Origin: Paraktedonobacter sp964250225
Lineage (GTDB): Bacteria; Chloroflexota; Ktedonobacteria; Ktedonobacterales; Ktedonobacteraceae
Direction: 5' to 3'
Length of the DNA stretch: 43,782 nucleotides
NCBI GenBank assembly: GCA_964250225.1
Contig: CAXUEY010000039.1
Location: 1 to 43,782 of the forward strand
The position numbers and the translations under genes are program-made. Shown here one piece after another: positions 25,377 through 34,338 of this stretch (the first letter of the stretch is position 1; each line of letters begins with the position of its first letter). The notes under the pieces are model-generated. The model was given only the letters and a program-made list of their open reading frames with translations, searched no databases and was not told the DNA's origin.

Positions 25377-26993
25377 TCACATCAGATTCACTGAGGTCAT
25401 ATGATACCCTGTCGCGCCACCCGGCACGGTTCCCTGCTTCTGGCTGGTCTGTACCTGCCCGGTCCCATCGGTGGCGCGGGCGATGAGCGTATAGTGGCCG
25501 CGTGTATTGGGACGCCATTGATAGGTCCACATCACCCAGGTGTCCTGAGAAAGCGGCGCGGCAAGTTGCGCGTCGTGCCAGGTTGCGCCGTTGTCCGTAC
25601 TGATCTCGACCCTCTGGATGCCGCGATTGCCGGCGAAGGCCAGTCCGCCGATTTCGAGAGACGAGGTGAACGGCACGTGGCCATGTGGACGATCAATGCG
25701 CGTGAGAGTGTGTAGCTGTCCATTGTACCAGCCCTGGTCGGAATATAATCCACCGACAAAGTGATCGGTCAGCTCAATGCGCGTCAGCCATTTGGGATTC
25801 TCCTCACCATAGCGGCCAGGGAAGAGCACGCGCACGGGATAGCCGTGGCGCATGGGCAGCTCCTCGCCATTCATACGAAAAGCCAGCAGTACATCAGCCG
25901 CCAGGGCCTGGTCAAGTGGTTGGCTGACGGTATAGCCATCAACGCTGTAAAAGGCCACGTGGCTTGCACTCACTCGCGCCCCGCCGTGCTTCTCCAGCAG
26001 CGAGCGTAGCGTCACGCCCTGCCAGATGGCCGTGCTTATCAGATGACCGCCGACGTAGTTGGCGATGCATTCAAGCGTTACTGCACGAGAGACCGAGGGT
26101 AGACTGGTGAATTGCTCATAGGTGTAGCTGCCGGTATGTCCGACCAGTCCGTTGACCTCCAGTCGCCAGACATTGAGCGCGGGCGAGGGATCGACGGGGT
26201 TCTGCGTGACGACGTAATGCTCGCTGTTGGGCGTGATTGGCGCGGTCACGTCGTTGTGTGGAAAGGTCTGCATCCCATCGTAGCCCGCGTAGTTTCCCAG
26301 ATAGCCGCGTACAAGACCCATCGTGCCACCAGCCGCGCCCACACCCAGCACGGCCACGCCGGTACGCGCTAGCAGTGTGCGTCGTCCCTGCGCGGTTGGG
26401 CGTGGCTGTTTGGGCAACAGTGCCCGATAGCACCAGCCCAGCACCAGCGCGTAGACCACGAAATCGAGCAGCAGGCCAAGAATGGCGGTCAACCGCGCCC
26501 AGAAAATGGGCAGGCCCAGGAAATTCTGGCGCAACTCGGTCCAGAAGAGTACACTACCTAGCGCGGCCAGCACCAGGCCCAGCAGCAGCATCGTTAGCCA
26601 CTCGCGGCGCGCTGGTCGCAGGCTGGCAACGGGTAGCTGGAGACGAGTGAGAGCTGCGTAGAGCAGCCCCAGCAGACATCCTAGCGCGAGCATGCTCAGC
26701 AACGTCAGGCCCAACGGCGTAGTCTTGGAGTTGGGCGCAAACAGAACGAGCAGGTTCACAAAGCGGTTCGCGGGCAATTTTTTGAGCACAAAATCCCCGA
26801 ATAATTCAACCGGAGTGGGAATACCGGCAACAAGACGCAAGATGAGCATACACACCACGCTCACCATCGCGGCCACAAAACCCGCGATGAGCGCAGAGAG
26901 CACATTGAGAGCGAACCACTTCACGCGCCTGCGTCGTGGGATAAGCGGTGGGAGATTATGTGTATCTGATTGATCAGGTTGAGCGTTTTGCAA
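25377..26993 (-). CDS. Membrane-anchored molybdopterin oxidoreductase (sulfite oxidase family)
   Basis: 538 residues. The N-terminal half has about five membrane helices (residues 28-55, 94-116, 133-152, 168-190) and a TGVAVLGVGAAGGTMG segment. From about residue 240 comes the SUOX/YedY catalytic fold: LEVNGLVGHTGSYTYEQF, then molybdenum ligand Cys309 in VTLECIANYVGGHLIS, and LPMRHGYPVRVLFPGRYGEENPKW. The final 110 residues are the Mo-co dimerisation domain (RVEISTDNGATWHDAQL). The catalytic part should face outward. The TTG start has AAAGGAA upstream and overlaps the end of the preceding glycosyltransferase gene by 20 nt, so the two are likely translationally coupled. Substrate not known; sulfite or methionine-sulfoxide chemistry are precedents. 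Confidence 0.85.
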   Translation of the reverse strand: MQNAQPDQSDTHNLPPLIPRRRRVKWFALNVLSALIAGFVAAMVSVVCMLILRLVAGIPTPVELFGDFVLKKLPANRFVNLLVLFAPNSKTTPLGLTLLSMLALGCLLGLLYAALTRLQLPVASLRPARREWLTMLLLGLVLAALGSVLFWTELRQNFLGLPIFWARLTAILGLLLDFVVYALVLGWCYRALLPKQPRPTAQGRRTLLARTGVAVLGVGAAGGTMGLVRGYLGNYAGYDGMQTFPHNDVTAPITPNSEHYVVTQNPVDPSPALNVWRLEVNGLVGHTGSYTYEQFTSLPSVSRAVTLECIANYVGGHLISTAIWQGVTLRSLLEKHGGARVSASHVAFYSVDGYTVSQPLDQALAADVLLAFRMNGEELPMRHGYPVRVLFPGRYGEENPKWLTRIELTDHFVGGLYSDQGWYNGQLHTLTRIDRPHGHVPFTSSLEIGGLAFAGNRGIQRVEISTDNGATWHDAQLAAPLSQDTWVMWTYQWRPNTRGHYTLIARATDGTGQVQTSQKQGTVPGGATGYHMTSVNLM

Positions 26994-28479
26994 AGAAGGT
27001 TCCTTTCTGCCAGAGACTATACAGCATATAGCCCATTGCGAGCAGCGCGGTCAGCAGTAACGCGATCAGCAAAGGATCGTAGGTCGCGAGATTATAGACA
27101 GATTGCTCAATTGGTGTATAGCCGATCACCGTAACACAGGCAAACCCCCAGAGTGCGAGCAGGGAGAACCAGCGCGCGACCAGCAGCGGCCACGCGAGAC
27201 GCATGTCGCGCGCAGGGAACGACAACACGATCCAGGGGAACAGCGTCGGCATATACCACGAAAAGATATGGGATGAGACGGCGAGCACCAGCCCAAAGAG
27301 CAGCAATATACTCGCCTCCAGACTGATCTGTTCATATTGACGCAAGATAAAAATGACCAGCGAAAAGCTGACAATCAGCAAAAAGGCCACCAGATGTTCT
27401 TGCGTGATAATCGTTGAGAGAGGCAAATGATGGTTCGTGCCAAACCAGGCGATGAGCAACTGAATAAAGCCCGCGTTCGCTCCCTGTTCGTTGGCGTAGA
27501 TGCTGAAAAAGCCAAAGATCTGGCCGTGGCCTTGAATGTAAAAGGGGATATAGCCCACGATAATCGTCAGCAGACAGACCAATAGCAGCAGCCAATCGCG
27601 CCGCCACGCGCGCAGGCGCACCACCGGTACCAGCATCAGAATGGGATAGAGTTTGCTCAGCGTTGCCATACCGATCAAAAAGCCCGTCAGGCCACGTCCA
27701 CGCCAGGATGTATCGCGGGCAGTCAGCACAGCCAGCAGCGTAAAGATGATGGGGAGCGTGTCCATGTGTCCTTGTAAAGCGTATTCGATGATTGAGATCG
27801 GGCACCAGGCGTAGAGAATGACCCGCGCCGGGTCCAGCCCCTTGCGCGCGAGCAGGAGTGTCAAAACGGCGCAACTGGCAAGGTCACAGAGTACAAATAT
27901 GCCCTTGAGCACATACAGATTATCTGGGGCGAGTAGATAGCTCAGGATATAGATATATTGCGCGCCTGGTGGGTAGATCGTGGGAACATTGCGATAGCGG
28001 CTATTGGCGAAAATAACGTTCCAGAGTGGCTGTAACGCGCTATTCCCCGGCGTGTACACATAGGGGCTGTAGCCGTGCAGAAAGACGCGTGCATCCCAGA
28101 CGTAGCGCCAGGAATCGCGCGAGAGGTTGGGCGGCAGCGGCACCAGCAGTCCACGCAGGATCACTGCTCCGCCCAGGATCAGCCCCAATTCCAGCCAGCG
28201 CCATTTTCCCCTGGCCGCACGCGTCATCAGGACTAGCGCGCAGGCCAGTACATAGGGAAGGAAGCTCAGGCTATATGGCGCAAAAATCGACGCGACCAGC
28301 GTGGGATTGTTCACATCGATAGTGACTGCATCCAGCGGCGAACGACTCATCAGCCAGAGCGTACACGCCAGGGAAGCGAGCAGCAGCACCCCTAAGGCGA
28401 GCGAGCGCCACCAGGGTGCTCTGGTGGTAAAATGTTGCAGAGAAGTCTCTAAAGGACGCGATATTTGCACAACAGACAT
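26974..28479 (-). CDS. Polytopic membrane glycosyltransferase (GT87/GT39-like)
   Basis: 501 residues with 10 or more hydrophobic helices. The region DSWRYVWDARVFLHGYSPY, following a first helix and a periplasmic loop, is the polyprenol-phosphate-sugar type active-site loop of GT-C enzymes. IYPPGAQYIYILSYLLAP also matches DUF2029/GT87 mannosyltransferases. These use lipid-linked sugars on the outer face of the membrane. The start is put at 28479 (MSVVQ) with GGAAAGG upstream. The frame extends to 28725 but has no helix or homology there. It overlaps the molybdopterin gene downstream. Acceptor unknown. Confidence 0.78.
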   Translation of the reverse strand: MSVVQISRPLETSLQHFTTRAPWWRSLALGVLLLASLACTLWLMSRSPLDAVTIDVNNPTLVASIFAPYSLSFLPYVLACALVLMTRAARGKWRWLELGLILGGAVILRGLLVPLPPNLSRDSWRYVWDARVFLHGYSPYVYTPGNSALQPLWNVIFANSRYRNVPTIYPPGAQYIYILSYLLAPDNLYVLKGIFVLCDLASCAVLTLLLARKGLDPARVILYAWCPISIIEYALQGHMDTLPIIFTLLAVLTARDTSWRGRGLTGFLIGMATLSKLYPILMLVPVVRLRAWRRDWLLLLVCLLTIIVGYIPFYIQGHGQIFGFFSIYANEQGANAGFIQLLIAWFGTNHHLPLSTIITQEHLVAFLLIVSFSLVIFILRQYEQISLEASILLLFGLVLAVSSHIFSWYMPTLFPWIVLSFPARDMRLAWPLLVARWFSLLALWGFACVTVIGYTPIEQSVYNLATYDPLLIALLLTALLAMGYMLYSLWQKGTFFAKRST

Positions 28480-28648
28480 GGGGTCTAAACCTTTCCAACC
28501 TGCATTTGAGCCTACCCTCCCAGTATACATACTGTTGTGTCCTGCTGGGAGCATGACTCGTACAGCTATGTACACGCTGAGGGAGAACTGCTTTTGCAAG
28601 CCGTCAGGAACGCGGCCACATTGAGCGTACAAAAAGAGGAGTATACAT

Positions 28649-29095
28649 ATGACAACGAGAAGAACCGCTTTCACCGCCAGTGAACGCACCTTCATCAGCC
28701 AGCAACGCGTCGCGCGCCTGGCCACATCTGACGCAGACGGCCATCCTACGCTCGTACCTGTCTGTTACGCTTTTGATGGGCAAAAATTCTTTATCGCGCT
28801 CGACGAGAAGCCAAAAAGTGTGGATGTGCGCCAGCTCAAACGCGTGCGCAATATCGAGGCTCGCCATGAAGCTTCGCTGCTCATCGACCAGTACGCTGAC
28901 GATTGGTCGCAACTGGGCTACGTGCTGATCCATGGAAGCGCCGAAATCGTGCCGCCCGATCACGCGTGGCACGCCCTGGCCCTCCCACTGTTACGCGCGC
29001 GCTATGTCCAATATCAGACGATGGCGCTGGAGACGCTGCCGGTGATTGTGATTATGCCGCAGAGGATAAGTGCATGGGGGCCGGCGCTGACATGA
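28649..29095 (+). CDS. PPOX-class, probably F420-binding, flavin/deazaflavin protein
   Basis: 148 residues with the split-barrel fold: FISQQRVARLATSDADGHPTLVPVCYAFDG at the start, KPKSVDVRQLKRVRNIEARHEASLLIDQY and GSAEIVPPDHAWHAL. This is the pattern of the Rv0155/TIGR03668 group, in which F420 is the cofactor. In that group the enzymes reduce or oxidise small substrates. AAGAGGAG precedes the ATG by 8 nt. It is divergent from the glycosyltransferase gene and convergent with Uma2. F420 use is inferred from family. Confidence 0.82.
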   Translation: MTTRRTAFTASERTFISQQRVARLATSDADGHPTLVPVCYAFDGQKFFIALDEKPKSVDVRQLKRVRNIEARHEASLLIDQYADDWSQLGYVLIHGSAEIVPPDHAWHALALPLLRARYVQYQTMALETLPVIVIMPQRISAWGPALT

Positions 29096-29104
29096 ATTCT
29101 ACAC

Positions 29105-29707
29105 CTATTGCATATTTTCTTCGGTAAAATCATGTGCAAAGATCACACGCCTGTAGATCACATCTACTGGTATCTCCACGTTCAGGCTGGTCAGTTCTAC
29201 ATTCTCGCCCGGCCCGTAAATTTGTAATAGCCATTGCCTGATGGCAGATTGGCGCCTATACACCTCTACAAGCGGGCGGGCGGTTCTGATGAAAACAATT
29301 TCCTGAATACTTGGACAGGCTCGATACCAGTCAAATTTCTGGCCCTTGTCATGTTTCTCGGTACCTGGCGAGAGAACCTCTACAACCAAACGTGGTGAGC
29401 GTAGACTCTCCAGAGAGGCCAGATCGCGCTCAGCGCAAGTCGCTACCACATCTGGATGCACGTAACAGGTCTCTGTAAGCCAGACTGTCGCATCTGCTGG
29501 ATAAGCAAGACACGGACTCCCGCGCTGCTCAAAGCGGCGGTTTAATTCTCCCTGCGTATTCCCGATAATCAGGGCGTGTTGGGGCGTACCACCGCTCATT
29601 ATATAGGCGTAGCCATCATTATACTCATAACGCACATCGGAGCTACTTCGATCAAGCTCCAAATATTCCTCGACGCTCATGCGCATTTTTTCAGGCTGTG
29701 CAACCAT
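29105..29707 (-). CDS. Uma2-family (DUF820) PD-(D/E)XK nuclease-like protein
   Basis: 200 residues. The typical start MRMSVEEYLELDRSSSDVRYEYNDG leads to nuclease-like YVHPDVVATC and SPRLVVEVLSPGTEKHDKGQKFDWY, the D and ExK residues of the PD-(D/E)XK core. This family is expanded in Cyanobacteria and Chloroflexi; its role is not established. The start is placed at ATG 29707 after a GGAGAAAAGA ribosome binding site; the frame continuing to 29875 is not homologous. The 301 nt upstream (29708-30008) contains no gene I can support. Confidence 0.85.
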   Translation of the reverse strand: MVAQPEKMRMSVEEYLELDRSSSDVRYEYNDGYAYIMSGGTPQHALIIGNTQGELNRRFEQRGSPCLAYPADATVWLTETCYVHPDVVATCAERDLASLESLRSPRLVVEVLSPGTEKHDKGQKFDWYRACPSIQEIVFIRTARPLVEVYRRQSAIRQWLLQIYGPGENVELTSLNVEIPVDVIYRRVIFAHDFTEENMQ

Positions 29708-30008
29708 TCTTCTTTTCTCCAAACAAACTCGCGTTTCCAGCACCACCCTATTCGTCTCACGCCCAATTATACCACGCTGGCAGATGCTCGCCAACCCACA
29801 GCATACACAACGAAGATATCCATTTATCGGCATATATTTTTCTCTCCATACCCCTAAAATACCTATATATGTCACTGTCCCTCATACTTTAAAGAAATTT
29901 TACACTTTCCTGAAGGAAATTTGATAAAACAGTCTTAATGTGTAAAATAGAATTAGAAGTATATTATCTGTATTTTGTACAGAACATGGAAAGAGAGAGT
30001 TCTCCGTT

Positions 30009-32777
30009 ATGCCTGGCAGAGAACCACCCATGCCTACGCCTGTGCCAGCGCTGGCAGTTCCTTCTGACCTCACGCCTTTGAGCAGGGATATCCGACAATT
30101 CCTGCGCTTTGGGCTAGTCGGCTGCTTGAATACGCTGGTTGATCTGCTGGCCCTGAACTGCCTGCTCTGGCTCTGGCCTACGCGCAACACAGCCGCGCTG
30201 CTCCTTGCGAATTCGCTAGCCTATGCCTTTGGTGCGCTCAATAGTTTTTTGTTGAATCGTTACTGGACCTTTCAGCGCAGGGGGCGCGCCACGCGCCGCG
30301 AGATCGCGCGTTTTGTGCTGGCTGCCCTGGCGGGGGTCATCTGCAACGACCTTTTGCTGGCGGGCCTGAATAGCGTGCTCCAAGCGGCTCATTCCACTAC
30401 TACGGGCTGGCTAAATATCGCCAAATTGCTCGCTATTGGCGGCACCGTGCTGCTCTCCTATCTGAGCATGCGTCTGTGGGTCTTTGTACATCATCCCCAG
30501 CACACGCCGGAACTCTCTGACATCTCTAAACTATTCTCAAGGAAAGGGTACACACACCTCATGGCCTCGATATCTGGAATAACACAGTCGTCAACGTTCA
30601 CCGGGAACGATGCTCAAACGCTGCTACCGCGTCTCTGGCAGAAGCTTGCCCTGATGGTGCTTCTGCTCATTTCGATTTTTGTGCATTTTTATCGTCTGGG
30701 ACAGAACGGCTTTGGCAATCTGTTCTATGCCGCTGGCGTCAGGAGTATGGCCGATAATCTGCACAATTTCTTCTTTGTCTCGTATGATCCAGGCGGGTTT
30801 GTTAGCGTGGACAAGCCGCCGCTGGGCTTCTGGTTGCAGGCGCTCAGCGTCAAGCTGTTCGGTTTCACGCCATTTAGCATTTTTTTCCCTCAGGCTCTGG
30901 CTGGCGTGCTCTCTGTGCTGGTACTTTTTTACCTGGTTCGTCGCCACTTTGGTGTCACGGCTGGCCTGCTGGCCGCGCTTGCTCTGGCTCTCAGCCCGCT
31001 CAGCGTCGCCACGGATCGCAACAATACGATTGATAGCACTCTGGCCCTCACGTTGTTGCTGGGCACCTGGGCTGTGCTGCTGGCCGCCGAGACGGGCAAG
31101 TGGCGCTGGCTCCTGCTCAGCGCCGTGCTGGTGGGCATTGGCTTTAATATCAAAATGGCCGAAGCGTATCTGGTCGTACCCGCCTTTGGTCTGCTCTATC
31201 TGCTGGCCGCGCCGCGTAGCCTCTGGATACGCCTTACACAACTGAGCCTGGCCCTGTTGTTATTGCTGACCATTTCGTTATCATGGGCCACGGTGGTTGA
31301 TCTGATTCCGGCCTCCCAACGACCCTACGTGGGTTCGAGTCAGAACAATTCGGAGATTAGCCTGGCCTTTGGCTACAACGGCCTTGACCGCGTGCTGGGG
31401 AATCTTGGTTTTAATCGAGGCACTCACGACACTTCCAGTGCAACGCGCCAGACCTCCGTCACACCCCCTGACCAGAATACGTCCCCTGATAAGGCTGCAC
31501 CCTCAGCGTCTGAGACGCACAATCCCGCCAGTTCTGAGCAGCATTCACACGGCGGCTGGGGACTGTTTGGCACCGGTGCGCCCGGTCCTTTGCGTCTGTT
31601 GAACGAGCCTCTGGGTGGTCAGATCGCCTGGCTGCTGCCAATGGCGCTGCTGGGGATACTCGCTCTGGCCTGGCAGCGGCGCCCGCGCTTCCGGGATGAT
31701 CGCCAGCAACAAGCCCTGCTGCTCTGGGGCGTCTGGCTGCTGACCACCGTCGTCTTCTTCAGTAGCATCCCCGGCTTTTTCCACCAGTACTATATGGTGA
31801 CCTTTGTCCCGGCCATCTGCGCGCTCTTCGGCATCGGCCTGGTGGTGATGTGGCACGACTACCAGCGTCCCGGCTGGCGTGGCTGGCTGCTGCCCCTGGC
31901 GCTGCTCCTCACTGCCTGCGAACAGGTCCATATCATCCACAGCAACCCGGCCTGGGGCGCGTGGCTGATCCCGCTGATCGCTATCCCCTGTGCTCTGGCG
32001 GCCCTGACATTGAGTGTGGCGCGCCTGCTCGCACAACTCGATCTGCATAAAACGCGCCTGTTCGCGCACCTCATTTCCACTGAGCCACCTGTACCTGCAC
32101 ATCTTGAATGTAGAGAAACACGCCTGTTCGCGCATCTTGAGCATCATACCATCTACTCGCGTGTGCTCGGTCCAGCTCTCACCCTGGGACTCGTGGCCCT
32201 TCTGCTCACCCCGGCTATCTGGTCGGTGATGCCAGCACTTCAGAAAATCAACGAGCACGCGCCATCAGCTGGCCCTGCGCGTCAGGACGACTTTGGCCAC
32301 TTTGATAACTTCGGAGATGCCCGCACGGCCTCCCTGGTCCATTATCTGCTAGCTCATCAGGGCAACGCGAAATTCCTGCTCGCGACCCCCAGTTCTATGT
32401 CAGCCAACGCCATTATTCTCGCGACCAATCAGCCGGTCATGGCGCTGGGAGGCTTCGCTGGTCGCGACCCTATCCTGGACACCACTCAACTGGCTACGCT
32501 GGTGACCAATGGAACAGTCCGTTTCTTTTTGCTCAACAATCCGGTTTACATGCAACTCTATCTGCAACGGCGATTTCCTGACCTCGCCCATACACAAGCA
32601 TTGAGCTGGCTTGACTTCGGCAGAAGCACGCTCAGCACCTGGGTCACGCAGCACTGCACAACGGTTCCCTCAAGCACCTGGTCGCCGCCCTCACAGAGCG
32701 CCACCAGCGTGACCAGCTCTACACAGAGCGAGGCGGGAGAGGCAATGGTGCTGTATGATTGCGCGGGAACGCGCTAA
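30009..32777 (+). CDS. GtrA-YkcB fusion: flippase-like domain plus GT39-type glycosyltransferase
   Basis: 922 residues. Residues 27-165 are a GtrA domain (FLRFGLVGCLNTLVDLLALN, NSFLLNRYWTFQRRG, four helices), linked to translocation of undecaprenyl-phosphate sugars. From about residue 215 a YkcB/ArnT-type GT-C enzyme follows: GVRSMADNLHNFFFVSYDPG and FVSVDKPPLGFWLQALSVK, with many helices. A Ser/Thr/Gln/His-rich insert lies at residues 475-520, and a C-terminal soluble portion (from about 750) has FLLATPSSMSANAIILATN and ALGGFAGRDP as in YkcB. TRLFAHL occurs twice (DNA repeats at 32051 and 32115). Elsewhere gtrA and ykcB lie as neighbours, so the fusion joins sugar flipping and transfer. Acceptor unknown. 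Confidence 0.88.
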   Translation: MPGREPPMPTPVPALAVPSDLTPLSRDIRQFLRFGLVGCLNTLVDLLALNCLLWLWPTRNTAALLLANSLAYAFGALNSFLLNRYWTFQRRGRATRREIARFVLAALAGVICNDLLLAGLNSVLQAAHSTTTGWLNIAKLLAIGGTVLLSYLSMRLWVFVHHPQHTPELSDISKLFSRKGYTHLMASISGITQSSTFTGNDAQTLLPRLWQKLALMVLLLISIFVHFYRLGQNGFGNLFYAAGVRSMADNLHNFFFVSYDPGGFVSVDKPPLGFWLQALSVKLFGFTPFSIFFPQALAGVLSVLVLFYLVRRHFGVTAGLLAALALALSPLSVATDRNNTIDSTLALTLLLGTWAVLLAAETGKWRWLLLSAVLVGIGFNIKMAEAYLVVPAFGLLYLLAAPRSLWIRLTQLSLALLLLLTISLSWATVVDLIPASQRPYVGSSQNNSEISLAFGYNGLDRVLGNLGFNRGTHDTSSATRQTSVTPPDQNTSPDKAAPSASETHNPASSEQHSHGGWGLFGTGAPGPLRLLNEPLGGQIAWLLPMALLGILALAWQRRPRFRDDRQQQALLLWGVWLLTTVVFFSSIPGFFHQYYMVTFVPAICALFGIGLVVMWHDYQRPGWRGWLLPLALLLTACEQVHIIHSNPAWGAWLIPLIAIPCALAALTLSVARLLAQLDLHKTRLFAHLISTEPPVPAHLECRETRLFAHLEHHTIYSRVLGPALTLGLVALLLTPAIWSVMPALQKINEHAPSAGPARQDDFGHFDNFGDARTASLVHYLLAHQGNAKFLLATPSSMSANAIILATNQPVMALGGFAGRDPILDTTQLATLVTNGTVRFFLLNNPVYMQLYLQRRFPDLAHTQALSWLDFGRSTLSTWVTQHCTTVPSSTWSPPSQSATSVTSSTQSEAGEAMVLYDCAGTR

Positions 32778-32787
32778 AGCGCGCACT

Positions 32788-33417
32788 TTATGCTCTCTTG
32801 CGTGCTCCGCTGACCAGCCGGGCCACCTCGCACAGCGTCGTGTCCTGGCTGGCACTCAGTTCAGCGGAGACGCGGGCACGCTCGTTCTCGCTGCGATTCT
32901 GGCTCATCTTGAACTTTCCCTCCAGACGGGTAATCTCAAGAGAGAAGCCAACCACGCCTTTCATCATGCGCTCAACATAATCGGCGGGAAGCTGAAAGGG
33001 CCAGGGTTCGGCGAACTGGGACTCGTGCGCGGCGACCAGCGTTTTGAGGTGTGTGTAGAGTTCGTCCCGATCCTCGATGATGCGTGGACGACCATAGGCG
33101 TGGACCGTTGCGTAGTTCCAGGTGGGCACGCTCAGTTCGACCTCATACCACGACGGCGAGATATAGGCGTGCGGTCCCTGGAAGATTACGAGCACCTCGC
33201 GTTCAGCCATAAAAGTGCGCCACTGCGGATTGCCCAGCGCCATGTGCGCCCTGAGTGTCCCATAGGGTGCTGGCTCAGGATCGAACAACATCGGAAGTGG
33301 CGTGGCAATCGGCACGCTATCCACCTGCACACTCACCAGTGTGGCAAAACTATACTCGCGCATCAATGTATGCAGCACAGCCAGGTCGTCTTCGCGGAAA
33401 TGTTTGGGAACGTACAC
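32788..33417 (-). CDS. PaiB-type FMN-binding protein
   Basis: 209 residues starting VYVPKHFREDD, the PaiB family opening. It continues with LFDPEPAPYGTLRAHMALGNPQW, VIFQGPHAYISPSWYE and PTWNYATVHAYGRPRII, the flavin-binding split barrel. It was named a negative transcriptional regulator in Bacillus, but sequence alone supports only FMN binding. The GTG start at 33417 is chosen because AGGAGG precedes it by 6 nt. It is convergent with the GtrA-YkcB gene (10 nt apart), and 64 nt downstream of the DinB-like gene on the same strand. Confidence 0.85.
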   Translation of the reverse strand: MYVPKHFREDDLAVLHTLMREYSFATLVSVQVDSVPIATPLPMLFDPEPAPYGTLRAHMALGNPQWRTFMAEREVLVIFQGPHAYISPSWYEVELSVPTWNYATVHAYGRPRIIEDRDELYTHLKTLVAAHESQFAEPWPFQLPADYVERMMKGVVGFSLEITRLEGKFKMSQNRSENERARVSAELSASQDTTLCEVARLVSGARKRA

Positions 33418-33481
33418 ATTGCACCTCCTATGCAGAAAATCAATGAGATATGCATGCAAACGAGAACAGCTCAGATATGCA

Positions 33482-34012
33482 CTAATTTGCCGATAAATAG
33501 TTCTCTTTGATGCTGTTCACATGATGCAGCTCATGTCCCGCAATCTGATAGAGAGCCGAGCGTACACTCAACCTATGGTTGTTTGAGATACCAGATTTGT
33601 GGAAAGCTGCGTCATCAAAACTTGCGAACAAGGTCAGAGAAGCCATACGCACAGCACTCAACTCTGCCAGAATATCCTCAACCTCTCGTGCATTGGCGTT
33701 GGCAGCTGCGACATACGCATCCTGTTCAAAGCCTGCCAGTTCGGTTTGATCATTTCTGGCAAAACGCAAAGCACGATAGGCCATAATACGCTCGGTATCG
33801 CTAATATGCACCAGTATTTCCTTAATCGTCCATTCACCCTCCGCACAGCGCGTGACGAGCTTCTCCTCTGGCAGCGTGCCCACAAGGTCCTTGAGCGCCT
33901 GGAGATTTGTCCGCAGATGCTCTAAAACAAGCCCATCGTTGGGAACAAGATTGATATACATAATCGCATAGGGGGCATATTCCCCAGGCTCAGGTTTCTG
34001 GATCGTTCTCAT
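33482..34012 (-). CDS. DinB-family four-helix protein
   Basis: 176 residues. Metal-ligand histidines of the DinB/YfiT fold appear at ILVHISDTERIMAYRALRFA and AGHELHHVNSIKENYL. Family members include thiol-dependent metalloenzymes such as bacillithiol S-transferases; others are uncharacterised. The start is set to the MRTIQKPEPGEYAPYA methionine, with GAAAGG 8 nt upstream. Likely cotranscribed with the PaiB-type gene. Confidence 0.82.
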   Translation of the reverse strand: MRTIQKPEPGEYAPYAIMYINLVPNDGLVLEHLRTNLQALKDLVGTLPEEKLVTRCAEGEWTIKEILVHISDTERIMAYRALRFARNDQTELAGFEQDAYVAAANANAREVEDILAELSAVRMASLTLFASFDDAAFHKSGISNNHRLSVRSALYQIAGHELHHVNSIKENYLSAN

Positions 34013-34129
34013 CAAAATGCCTTTCGTGTGGAAAGAGTATCTTCTCTCATTGATACTACCAGAGGTGCTACACAAACACAACCGCCAAGTCTATTAGCGG
34101 CGGCAAGCCAATAGCGAAGTCTTTCTCGT

Positions 34130-34159
34130 TTGCCTATGCGTACTCTTCTCAGCTATAAT
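34130..34159 (+). promoter_or_regulatory. Promoter upstream of short ORF and RNA-repair operon
   Basis: TTGCCT (34130-34135) and TATAAT (34154-34159) at 18-nt spacing, with good sequence. It points into the short ORF at 34222 and then into the methyltransferase-RNA ligase-HD-Pnk genes. Confidence 0.6.
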
Positions 34160-34221
34160 GCTGGCTGAGAAGGCTTTTCATAGCGCGCGGCGTGTGCTCA
34201 TCAATTTGTGAGGAGGTTTTC

Positions 34222-34296
34222 ATGCCTACACAACTCTATTCCCAACGTCTCGGCGAACTCTCGCGCACAGCAGCTATCTACCTCTTTATAATATAA
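34222..34296 (+). CDS. 24-residue short ORF with strong ribosome binding site
   Basis: ATG 34222 is preceded by GTGAGGAGGTTTTC, one of the best ribosome binding sites in the window, and encodes a 24-residue peptide beginning MPTQLYSQRLGELSR and ending in a hydrophobic patch (AIYLFII). It lies between a good promoter and the RNA-repair operon, 43 nt before its first start codon. It could be a leader peptide or a gene truncated by an early stop. I find no continuation of homology after the stop. Confidence 0.4.
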   Translation: MPTQLYSQRLGELSRTAAIYLFII

Positions 34297-34338
34297 TAGT
34301 TCTGCTTAGAGGCCACTTATCTTTTAGGGTAAATATAC

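Noticed and set aside
22190..28479. Reading the minus-strand block as one long operon
   Set aside because: The gaps (430 nt before the aldehyde dehydrogenase start, 66 nt and more elsewhere) and a separate promoter argue for several transcription units; only the molybdopterin/glycosyltransferase pair overlaps.
31545..32258. 237-residue minus-strand ORF
   Set aside because: Shadow of the GtrA-YkcB gene, low-complexity Gln/Glu-rich translation.
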